A stretch of DNA of 6,049 nucleotides. Origin: Candidatus Uhrbacteria bacterium RIFOXYB2_FULL_45_11 (GTDB lineage Bacteria > Patescibacteriota > Patescibacteriia > UBA9934 > GWF2-40-263). The notes under the pieces are model-generated. The model searched no databases. It was not told the DNA's origin and worked only from the letters and a program-made list of their open reading frames with translations. Below, in pieces: positions 1-4,891 of the stretch. Position 1 is the first letter of the stretch, and every line of letters begins with the position of its first letter. The position numbers and the translations under genes were made by a program. The DNA lies in assembly GCA_001791715.1 (NCBI GenBank), contig MGFD01000027.1, positions 3,023 to 9,071 of the forward strand. Reading direction: 5' to 3'.

Positions 1-520
1 GATTGAACGCATGAAGAAAGACGCGGATGAACATGCGGAAGAAGACGCAAAACGCAAAGAACGCGTTGAGCACCAGAACATCGCGGAAACCATGATCTAC
101 ACAACCGAGAAAATGTTGAAGGACGGCGGAGACAAGATCTCGGAGATTGAACGTAAGGAGAAAGACGCGGATGAACATGCGGAAGAAGACGCAAAACGCA
201 AAGAACGCGTTGAGCACCAGAACATCGCGGAAACCATGATCTACACAACCGAGAAAATGTTGAAGGACGGCGGAGACAAGATCTCGGAGATTGAACGTAA
301 GGAAGTCGAAGAAAAGATCGAAGCCTTGAAGAAGGTAAAGGATGGCGACGATCACGAAGCGATTAAGAAAGCCGCAGACGAACTCTCAACCGTCGCGCAG
401 GCGGTGGGAGCGAAGATGTATGAGGCGCAAGGAAAGGCTGGAGAGGCAGGAGATGCTGGAGAGGCCGAAAAAAAGACGGATGAACCGATTGATGCGGAGT
501 TTACGGAGAAGAAGGAATAG
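1..520 (+). CDS. dnaK: DnaK (Hsp70) chaperone, C-terminal fragment with duplicated lid segment
   Basis: This is the 3' end of dnaK, open at the left window edge. The reading frame starts at base 2 and gives 172 residues in the window. DnaK is the cytoplasmic ATP-driven Hsp70 that binds exposed hydrophobic peptides together with DnaJ and GrpE. The start reads IERMKKDADEHAEEDAKRKE, which is typical of the alpha-helical lid of the substrate-binding domain. The rest of the helical bundle follows (VEEKIEALKKVKDGDDHEAI), then a Gly/Ala/Glu tail and the conserved terminal motif DAEFTEKKE, which resembles the DAEFEEV end of other DnaKs. Oddity: a 48-residue lid segment occurs twice in tandem, which no usual DnaK has. 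Apart from that, the lid and tail look complete and in frame. The ATPase and beta-sandwich domains lie outside the window. The ATG at base 11 is an internal Met codon, not a start. Identification is by sequence recognition. Confidence 0.93.
   Translation, partial: IERMKKDADEHAEEDAKRKERVEHQNIAETMIYTTEKMLKDGGDKISEIERKEKDADEHAEEDAKRKERVEHQNIAETMIYTTEKMLKDGGDKISEIERKEVEEKIEALKKVKDGDDHEAIKKAADELSTVAQAVGAKMYEAQGKAGEAGDAGEAEKKTDEPIDAEFTEKKE
16..159 (+). repeat. 144-bp tandem direct repeat, copy 1, inside dnaK
   Basis: First copy of a perfect tandem duplication encoding 48 residues of the DnaK lid, from KDADEHAEED to the IERKE motif. The period is exactly 144 bases (48 codons), so the reading frame is kept. 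The stretch 15-159 equals 159-303 base for base. A further 9-base match (GATTGAACG at 1-9, 145-153 and 289-297) lies at the edges. This short match suggests either an old helix repeat or the homology that allowed slippage or unequal recombination. Confidence 0.95.
160..303 (+). repeat. 144-bp tandem direct repeat, copy 2, inside dnaK
   Basis: Second, identical copy of the lid segment. After base 303 the sequence continues into the normal next helix of the lid (VEEKIEALKK). By comparison with standard DnaK architecture one of the two copies is therefore extra. With no substitutions between copies, the duplication is either very recent, kept identical by recombination, or an assembly error. Confidence 0.95.
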
Positions 521-532
521 GACATACACGTT

Positions 533-569
533 ACCCCTCCCCTCATCGAGGGGAGGGCATGGGAGGGGT
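533..569. repeat. C-rich/G-rich palindromic intergenic repeat with two alternative hairpins
   Basis: Just after the dnaK stop, CCCTCCCCTC (535-544) can pair perfectly with GAGGGGAGGG (548-557) over a 3-base loop. The overlapping ACCCCTCCC (533-541) can instead pair perfectly with GGGAGGGGT (561-569). The two structures exclude each other. There is no T-tract afterwards, so it is not a standard terminator. It resembles the dispersed GC-rich palindromes found between genes in many environmental bacterial genomes (inference). Confidence 0.7.
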
Positions 570-584
570 GTCCTGTCCAAAGTG

Positions 585-609
585 GGGCGAGTCGAAAGGC
601 TCGCCCTTT
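585..609 (+). terminator. Possible weak terminator or repeat hairpin downstream of dnaK
   Basis: GGGCGAG (585-591) pairs perfectly with CTCGCCC (600-606) across an 8-base loop, followed by only TTTC. The stem is good but the T-run is short. This may be the dnaK terminator or simply part of the repeat cluster that fills this gap. Confidence 0.4.
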
Positions 610-624
610 CTCGACATTCTTCAT

Positions 625-690
625 GTGTCATCCTGCACCACGAAGCAGCCTCCCGCGCGACCGTTTTAGGTTTAGTCGAAGGATCTCACG
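625..690. repeat. Dispersed intergenic repeat, copy A
   Basis: It begins GTGTCATCCTG (625-635) and ends GTCGAAGGATCTCACG (675-690). The same terminal words frame the element at 1947-2040: GTGTCATTCTGA with GAAGAATCTCGCG in its left arm, and the reverse complement of its right arm reads GTGTCATCCTGA with GAAGGATCTCTCG. The two therefore belong to one family. This copy has a longer, different interior and appears as a single arm, without the inverted partner. It sits exactly at the left edge of the AT-rich island. Confidence 0.6.
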
Positions 691-719
691 TTTAAAATAA
701 TTTGTTTAAAACTTTTTAT

Positions 720-1103
720 ATGAATGATGTTAATTTTTTTCTTTTTTGTGATGCGGCTGCTGTGACACAAGAAAATAAAATGGTTGCTCATGGTATTTTC
801 GAAAATTTAAGTGCACAACAGTTTCCTGTTGTTCATCCTGCATTGGCAGTCGTATTTCGTATTGAAGGTCCAGATGTATTAAATGGAGCAGAGTTGAATT
901 TTCGTTTGAAGAACGTGATGGCTGAAAAAAATATCGTTGATGTTAAATTTCCACTGAACATGCAAGTTCCGAATAATATTTTCCAAGGTGTTTTAAATGT
1001 TGTGGCAATTCAGATTGATAACGCAGGGGTTTACCAAGGAGAACTTTTATTGAATGGTAAACAAATCGGTTCTTCTAAACTTTTGGTGATGCAAATCAAA
1101 TAA
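720..1103 (+). CDS. DUF6941-like protein of unknown function
   Basis: A 127-residue protein, probably cytoplasmic: no signal peptide or membrane helix is visible. The opening block (NFFLFCDAA, a short variable stretch, HGIFENLSAQQFPVVHP, then VVFRIEG) follows the conserved N-terminal pattern of the DUF6941 family. The C-terminal part (VVAIQIDNAGVYQGELLLNGK) matches that family's usual final beta-hairpin. The family has no assigned role, so no function is given. I chose the ATG at 720 because the family motif begins right after it. A TTG at 702 would add six residues. There is no Shine-Dalgarno sequence: the 5' flank is an AT-rich TAAAAC followed by T-runs. The gene is markedly more AT-rich than dnaK and dnaJ on either side. 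It ends 4 bases before the next ATG, so the two are probably cotranscribed. Confidence 0.72.
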   Translation: MNDVNFFLFCDAAAVTQENKMVAHGIFENLSAQQFPVVHPALAVVFRIEGPDVLNGAELNFRLKNVMAEKNIVDVKFPLNMQVPNNIFQGVLNVVAIQIDNAGVYQGELLLNGKQIGSSKLLVMQIK

Positions 1104-1107
1104 TTTT

Positions 1108-1944
1108 ATGTCTGATCAACCGGAAGTTCCGGTTTGTAGAGAAGATGATGCAATGATCATTCATTCAGCTCCTTTATCAACTGGTTCCGAAAATACTAAG
1201 TTGTACGATGGTTCTGTAACAACAGCAGGAGCAACAAATGCAGATGCGATGATTTTTGCAATGGAGCATCCTAAAACGGTTTTGTTGTTTGGTTTGGAGT
1301 TCACCGTTGTTGTTTTGTTTGTTGGTGGTGTTACAAAGTATTTAATTTCACACGGAAAAAAAGAAGGGGTAAATAAAATGTCGTTCTCAATTGGAGAGAA
1401 AACTTTGAGTGCAGTAGTGGAATATAATGGATCAGAAGATGGTAATGAATCCATAATTTCTTCAGCCCCCACCTGTTATGAAATCCTCGTTGCTCTTCTC
1501 TACGCTTCCGGTTGCGAATACACCCTTGAACACCACGAACCCACTCTCACCTCCGCCGACGCTTCTCGCGTCCGTGGCGTCTCGATGCGCACTGGCGCAA
1601 AAGCAATCGTTACCAAAGGTCACAAGACGGGAACGCATTATCTTTTTGTCATGCCGGCCGACCTGAAACTCGACAACGCGAAAGCGAAAGCTGCGACCGG
1701 CGAAGGAGTTGGGTTCGCGCCGGATCCATTCGAAGTAACAGGCTGTGTCCCTGGATCTGTTCCACCGTTCGGTTCACTTTTCAATATCAAAACATTTTGT
1801 GACCCACGGCTGTCCGAGAATGAACGCATTCATTTTAATGCAGGTTCGCTCACAGATTCCGTCGACATGAAGTTTGAAGATTACATCGCGATTGAGAAAC
1901 CGATACTTATGGAGATCGGAAAACTTCCAACTGTGCAAACGTAA
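1108..1944 (+). CDS. Membrane-segment N-terminus fused to a YbaK/ProX-type aminoacyl-tRNA deacylase domain
   Basis: 278 residues in two parts. Residues 121-278 form a complete YbaK/EbsC domain, a fold that hydrolyses mischarged tRNAs such as Cys-tRNA(Pro) or Ala-tRNA(Pro). Visible marks are the opening helix (YEILVALLYASG), RVRG, GAKAIVTK with the probable catalytic-site Lys165, the FVMPADLKLD strand, GSVPPFG at 216-222 and FNAGS at 243-247. The ~158-residue length is normal for a stand-alone YbaK. Residues 1-120 are not part of that family. They hold a polar N-terminus and one likely membrane helix at about 57-80 (TVLLFGLEFTVVVLFVGG), then a charged stretch. Base composition changes at about base 1465, exactly at the domain border: AT-rich before, GC-richer after. 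This suggests that an incoming segment replaced the original YbaK start. An internal in-frame ATG at 1378, preceded by AGAAGGGG, could give a shorter 188-residue soluble form. The exact tRNA substrate cannot be told. The deacylase domain call is strong, and the fusion as a real protein less so. Confidence 0.82.
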   Translation: MSDQPEVPVCREDDAMIIHSAPLSTGSENTKLYDGSVTTAGATNADAMIFAMEHPKTVLLFGLEFTVVVLFVGGVTKYLISHGKKEGVNKMSFSIGEKTLSAVVEYNGSEDGNESIISSAPTCYEILVALLYASGCEYTLEHHEPTLTSADASRVRGVSMRTGAKAIVTKGHKTGTHYLFVMPADLKLDNAKAKAATGEGVGFAPDPFEVTGCVPGSVPPFGSLFNIKTFCDPRLSENERIHFNAGSLTDSVDMKFEDYIAIEKPILMEIGKLPTVQT

Positions 1945-1946
1945 AT

Positions 1947-2040
1947 GTGTCATTCTGAGCGGAGCGAAGAATCTCGCGTCTGCCAGAGTAATTTTATAAA
2001 CGAGAGATCCTTCAGTCGTCGAACTCCTTCAGGATGACAC
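1947..2040. repeat. Palindromic MITE/REP-like element between ybaK-type gene and dnaJ, copy B
   Basis: An imperfect inverted repeat. The left arm (1947-1978) opens GTGTCATTCTGA and closes GAAGAATCTCGCG. The right arm (2001-2040) is its near reverse complement (CGAGAGATCCTTC to TCAGGATGACAC). Only one mismatch occurs in each outer and two in each inner block, and the arms have different tips between these blocks. The spacer is AT-rich (1979-2000). There is no ORF, so it could only move with outside help. Copy A at 625-690 shares the end motifs. As RNA it would form a long stem just upstream of dnaJ. Confidence 0.75.
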
Positions 2041-2063
2041 GGGGAGGACGATGTAAAACTATT

Positions 2064-3140
2064 ATGGCAAAAGACTATTATAAATTATTAGGAATTGAAA
2101 AATCCGCTTCGCAAGACGAAATCAAAAAAGCGTTTCGTGTTTTGGCGCATAAACATCATCCGGATAAACAAGGGGGAGATGAAGCCAAGTTTAAAGAGAT
2201 TAATGAGGCGTACCAAGTTCTTGGAGACGAGAAGAAGCGTGCGCAGTATGATCAGTTTGGTTCCGGTGCGTTCGATGGATCTGCCGGCGGTGGCGGTGGA
2301 TATGGTGGTGGGGGATTCAATGGAGCTGGATTCGACTTTTCTGGATTTCAAGGTGCAGGCTTTGAAGATCTTGGCGATATTTTTGGAGGAATGTTTGGCG
2401 GATCGCGTGGAGGGTCTCGCGAGCGACGTGGCGGCGATATTCAAGTGGATGTTCATCTTTCGTTTCATGAATCCATCTTTGGTGTCGATAAAGAAATTTC
2501 CCTTACAAAAAATGTTTCGTGCGAGCGCTGCGCTGGAAACGGTGCGGAGCCGGGAAAGGGTGTGAAAAAATGCGGAACATGTGATGGAAATGGAGTGGTG
2601 ATTGGAGTTCAACGCACGATCCTTGGCGCCATGCAGACAAAGCGTATGTGTGAGACATGTCATGGAACGGGTGAGATTCCGAATACTCCTTGCTCGACAT
2701 GTCACGGAGCTGGTCTTGAAAAGAAACGCAAAACATTGAACGTGCATATTCCATCCGGAGTGGAAGACGGAAACGTTCTTCGCGTCCGATCAGAAGGTGA
2801 AGCGATCAAAGGTGGCGAGTCTGGTGATTTGTTTGTGCGCATCGGCGTAAAACCAGATCAACGTTTTGAACGTGACGGCGATACCATTTATTCTGAGAAA
2901 CAAATCGGATTCACACAGGCTGCTCTCGGTGCGGTTGTTGCGATCGAGACAGTTGATGGAAAAGCGGATCTTACGATTCCAGCTGGAACGCAATCGCAAA
3001 CGCAATTGCGCCTCAGAGGAAAGGGTGTGCCAACGCGTGGCGGTCGTGGAGATCACATTGTGATCGTGAAAGTAGTGACGCCGCACAAGTTGTCGAAGGA
3101 ACAACGGAAGATGCTCGAAACGCTTGGGCTCAACGAATAA
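2064..3140 (+). CDS. dnaJ: Chaperone protein DnaJ (Hsp40)
   Basis: The cytoplasmic type I J-protein that delivers substrates to DnaK and stimulates its ATPase. 358 residues, slightly shorter than the 376 of E. coli. Domains in order: J domain at about 4-66 with the essential HPD at 32-34; a Gly/Phe-rich region at about 66-125 containing a DIF motif at 105-107; C-terminal domain I; four zinc-binding CxxCxGxG repeats starting at residues 153 (CERCAGNG), 170 (CGTCDGNG), 196 (CETCHGTG) and 210 (CSTCHGAG), all cysteines present; then C-terminal domain II ending LETLGLNE. I chose the ATG at 2064 because MAKDYYKLLGI is the standard DnaJ start. The upstream in-frame ATG at 2034 lies within the palindromic repeat. 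The gene lies 3' of dnaK on the same strand but is split from it by about 1.5 kb. No CIRCE heat-shock operator is visible upstream. A terminator follows at 3201-3239. Confidence 0.97.
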   Translation: MAKDYYKLLGIEKSASQDEIKKAFRVLAHKHHPDKQGGDEAKFKEINEAYQVLGDEKKRAQYDQFGSGAFDGSAGGGGGYGGGGFNGAGFDFSGFQGAGFEDLGDIFGGMFGGSRGGSRERRGGDIQVDVHLSFHESIFGVDKEISLTKNVSCERCAGNGAEPGKGVKKCGTCDGNGVVIGVQRTILGAMQTKRMCETCHGTGEIPNTPCSTCHGAGLEKKRKTLNVHIPSGVEDGNVLRVRSEGEAIKGGESGDLFVRIGVKPDQRFERDGDTIYSEKQIGFTQAALGAVVAIETVDGKADLTIPAGTQSQTQLRLRGKGVPTRGGRGDHIVIVKVVTPHKLSKEQRKMLETLGLNE

Positions 3141-3200
3141 ATATCCACAAGAGATGCATTGACAAACGTGAAAAATTTTGTTGAAATAGCAATATAAATG

Positions 3201-3239
3201 AACTCCTGAGATGCATATCTCGGGGGTTTTATTTTTTTG
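3201..3239 (+). terminator. Rho-independent terminator after dnaJ
   Basis: A stem of about 12 pairs with two G-T pairs: 3201-3212 (AACTCCTGAGAT) pairs with 3217-3228 (ATCTCGGGGGTT) over the loop GCAT. A T-rich run follows (TTTATTTTTTT). It is 60 bases after the dnaJ stop and insulates the next gene. Confidence 0.88.
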
Positions 3240-3250
3240 TTTAAGTCATT

Positions 3251-3256
3251 TATAAT
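3251..3256 (+). promoter_or_regulatory. Consensus -10 box for the coiled-coil gene; likely leaderless transcript
   Basis: A perfect TATAAT lies only 9 bases before the ATG at 3266. Initiation 6-8 bases downstream of the box would leave a leader of about 2-4 bases, so the mRNA would be nearly leaderless. No good -35 sequence is visible at 16-18 bases, where the DNA is the T-tract of the terminator. No Shine-Dalgarno sequence exists. Confidence 0.55.
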
Positions 3257-3265
3257 GAACCCAAT

Positions 3266-3670
3266 ATGCGAAAGTCCATTACGACAATTGAAAGTTTGGA
3301 TAAGAAGTTTGATGAAAAATTCGATCAATTTGATAAGAAGTTTGATCGAATTGATCAGCAATTCAATCAATTTGGTCAAATACTTGAACATATTCAGGGA
3401 AGTATTGAGGTACTTGTCAAAAAAGTTGCTGAAAACACATCGGCGATTGATGACAATACATCTTCGATACAGTTTTTAATTGGAAATGCGTTGATGCGAG
3501 ATGAAGTGCAACCGATTTTGAGTCGTGAGATTACGCAATCGGAATCAAGGATGATTTCGCATATAGAAGGATTTATTCGACGGCACATAACGGTTGAGGA
3601 AGAGGTTTTGATACACGGTCATAAAATTGGAGTTATCGAACGAACTCTTGGTTTGCCAAATGTTGCGTAA
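3266..3670 (+). CDS. Small coiled-coil protein with phenylalanine-rich core, unknown function
   Basis: 134 residues, not recognised as a named family. Residues 8-54 form a clear coiled coil. Hydrophobic residues fall at 8, 11, 15, 19, 22, 26, 29, 33, 36, 40, 43, 47, 50 and 54, alternating 3 and 4 apart with one stutter at 11-15-19. From 15 to 36 the core is mostly phenylalanine (15, 19, 22, 26, 33, 36), flanked by Asp and Lys (motif DKKFD twice, 11 codons apart). Residues 55-68 carry the ENTSAI / DNTSSI type of heptad often seen in trimeric stalks. A second amphipathic part (about 85-134) ends in IGVIERTLGLP. No signal peptide or membrane segment is seen, so it is probably cytoplasmic and oligomeric. 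It is set off by the dnaJ terminator upstream and has its own TATAAT box. The next gene follows after 23 bases and may be cotranscribed. Confidence 0.75.
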   Translation: MRKSITTIESLDKKFDEKFDQFDKKFDRIDQQFNQFGQILEHIQGSIEVLVKKVAENTSAIDDNTSSIQFLIGNALMRDEVQPILSREITQSESRMISHIEGFIRRHITVEEEVLIHGHKIGVIERTLGLPNVA

Positions 3671-3680
3671 AAATCCTGAT

Positions 3681-3686
3681 TAAAAT
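3681..3686 (+). promoter_or_regulatory. Possible -10 box (TAAAAT) before the second small gene
   Basis: TAAAAT ends 7 bases before the ATG at 3694, the same close spacing as the TATAAT of the preceding gene. There is no Shine-Dalgarno sequence and no clear -35. It may be chance in AT-rich DNA, since the gene could also be read from the upstream promoter. Confidence 0.3.
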
Positions 3687-3693
3687 TTTATTT

Positions 3694-4056
3694 ATGGATA
3701 AACCTCAAACACTTCGTGAACGTTATGAGGAAGAAAAACAATTGGGATTATTAAAGCTTTATCCGCACAGGACATTTGAAGAGAGTAAGGCGTACATAGA
3801 GGCACGAACCGCAGCGTTAAAGAAATCGTGTGAAGAAAAATACGCCGAGCTAGATAAACAGTGGTCTCAACTATTTGAAAAACAGAAAGAATCAACCGAA
3901 AAATATTCTCTTCTTCAAGAAAGGTTAAATTTATTAATAGTATTAAGAAAAAAAACCGGGCGTGAGCTCGATTTTGAGTTTACTTTTTTGGCGGATATGT
4001 TTCACCCTTTGATTCGATTTCCTTCTTCGCTTCCACGCAGACGGGGAAATCATTGA
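3694..4056 (+). CDS. Charged helical protein of unknown function, 3' end overlapping the opposing gene
   Basis: 120 residues with no family recognised. Residues 5-90 are almost wholly charged helix (LRERYEEEKQLGLLKLYP, then EEKYAELDKQWSQLFEKQKE), probably coiled coil. There is no signal peptide. The stretch YPHRTFEESKAYIEA is the only part that looks like a small conserved motif. From about residue 96 the frame reads the reverse complement of the last 25 codons of the lipoprotein gene. This tail (RFPSSLPRRRGNH) has a different character and may not be an original part of the protein, perhaps because a natural stop was lost. No Shine-Dalgarno sequence lies before the ATG. It is tail-to-tail with the lipoprotein gene with a 77-base overlap. 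I am fairly sure that the first 90 residues are coding and less sure about the tail. Confidence 0.62.
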   Translation: MDKPQTLRERYEEEKQLGLLKLYPHRTFEESKAYIEARTAALKKSCEEKYAELDKQWSQLFEKQKESTEKYSLLQERLNLLIVLRKKTGRELDFEFTFLADMFHPLIRFPSSLPRRRGNH

Positions 4057-4879
4057 AGGTGAAGATGTAGTCTGGTTGATCAAAGAGCGATGCACTATCT
4101 GGTTTCCCTTGTTTTGGATTATGTTTTGATGCCCACCAAAAAGAGTCTGTGGCGTAAACATGTTGTCCGCCGATTGCTTTAATCGACTTGTCTGATGGGT
4201 TTAGTTGAAGTGCGTTCACGCGAAGCACGGCATTTGGAATCGCTAATGATTCACAAAACTTTTTTGGATTTAGAAAAATTTGCGAACCGGATTGCCACAG
4301 GGTTGCGAGCTCATAGTTTAGATCAACTACCGTAGGTTCGTTTGGATTTGAGACCCAGACAAACGGAACGAGGGTTGTGTCACTTGTTGGTTTGCACAGA
4401 ACTTTTATCCACGTTTGTGATGATTCACACGTAGCCAGATCTTCTTGGTTACAATATCCCCACGTGTACGGATCATCATCGGAGCAATTGTTCGGACAAC
4501 CCGTTGGTTTGGGTTTTTCTTCGCATGATACATTCATCTTGGGGTTTGTGTCGTCGCAATCTCCGTCTTTTGTCGTCCAATCATTCGCGTACGGTTGGTT
4601 GACACAATGCAAAATGGCGGTGGTCGAATTGCCATATGTGTCACCGTCTGCATCATGATAAATGGTGATGACAGAACATGGCGGGGGACTTGGTTGTGAT
4701 TGCGTGTCCGTGTCCTCAGGGCGTGATCCGTCTGTCGTATTCGACGAACTGTCTTCACGTGACGACTGACTTGTTGCATCCTTTTCATGTGTGACGGGAT
4801 GTTCCTCGTCCGCAAGAAATACGCCATCTGAACATCCAACAAGACCAAGACACAGAAACAAGAAAATGATCGTGTGCAT
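3980..4879 (-). CDS. Secreted lipoprotein with MopE-type metal-binding motif
   Basis: 299 residues. The N-terminus MHTIIFLFLCLGLVGC is a lipoprotein signal with lipobox LVGC, so Cys16 would be lipidated and the protein anchored outside the cytoplasm. Residues 17-67 are a Ser/Thr/Asp/Pro-rich linker. Residues 76-84 (DADGDTYGN) and 105-113 (DGDCDDTNP) match the 'putative metal-binding motif' family related to MopE, known for acidic cation-binding repeats on surface proteins. Here there is a single repeat. A Cys-rich stretch follows (GCPNNCSDDDPYTWGYC), then an unrecognised C-terminal domain of about 150 residues ending in Lys/Pro. I chose the ATG at 4879 rather than the GTG at 4915: AAAGGAG lies 5 bases upstream, and the shorter form gives a proper signal peptide. 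Function beyond likely Ca-type binding at the surface is unknown. Confidence 0.85.
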   Translation of the reverse strand: MHTIIFLFLCLGLVGCSDGVFLADEEHPVTHEKDATSQSSREDSSSNTTDGSRPEDTDTQSQPSPPPCSVITIYHDADGDTYGNSTTAILHCVNQPYANDWTTKDGDCDDTNPKMNVSCEEKPKPTGCPNNCSDDDPYTWGYCNQEDLATCESSQTWIKVLCKPTSDTTLVPFVWVSNPNEPTVVDLNYELATLWQSGSQIFLNPKKFCESLAIPNAVLRVNALQLNPSDKSIKAIGGQHVYATDSFWWASKHNPKQGKPDSASLFDQPDYIFTFNDFPVCVEAKKEIESKGETYPPKK

Positions 4880-4884
4880 TGCAG

Positions 4885-4891
4885 CTCCTTT
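4885..4891 (-). promoter_or_regulatory. Shine-Dalgarno sequence deciding the lipoprotein start
   Basis: Read on the minus strand, AAAGGAG is followed by CTGCA and then ATG at 4879. This supports the start at 4879 over the upstream GTG. It also shows that this genome does use Shine-Dalgarno initiation, unlike the SD-less starts on the + strand. Confidence 0.85.

Noticed and set aside
1..303. The dnaK repeats as a CRISPR or minisatellite array
   Set aside because: Only two units, 144 bases, no spacers, and fully coding in the DnaK frame.
352..624. Minus-strand ORFs opposite the dnaK 3' end
   Set aside because: They mirror the dnaK codons and the repeat cluster. Low-complexity Ser/Ala/Pro translation, no motif, and no start signals.
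2034..2063. Upstream in-frame start for dnaJ at 2034
   Set aside because: The extra ten residues are encoded by the end of the palindromic repeat, and the DnaJ family begins at MAKDYY (2064).
2041..2063. CIRCE-type heat-shock operator before dnaJ
   Set aside because: No TTAGCACTC / GAGTGCTAA pair is present anywhere upstream of dnaJ in the window.
2088..2747. 219-aa minus-strand ORF inside dnaJ
   Set aside because: Shadow of the strongly supported dnaJ frame. The protein has no recognisable features and no promoter or Shine-Dalgarno sequence.
3159..3198. TTGACA at 3159-3164 with TATAAA at 3193-3198 as a promoter
   Set aside because: The spacing is 28 bases, far from 16-18, and the transcript would run straight into the terminator at 3201.
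3948..3980. T-run after the lipoprotein stop (minus strand, 3948-3955) as a terminator
   Set aside because: Eight T follow CCCGG, but I find no stable stem before them.
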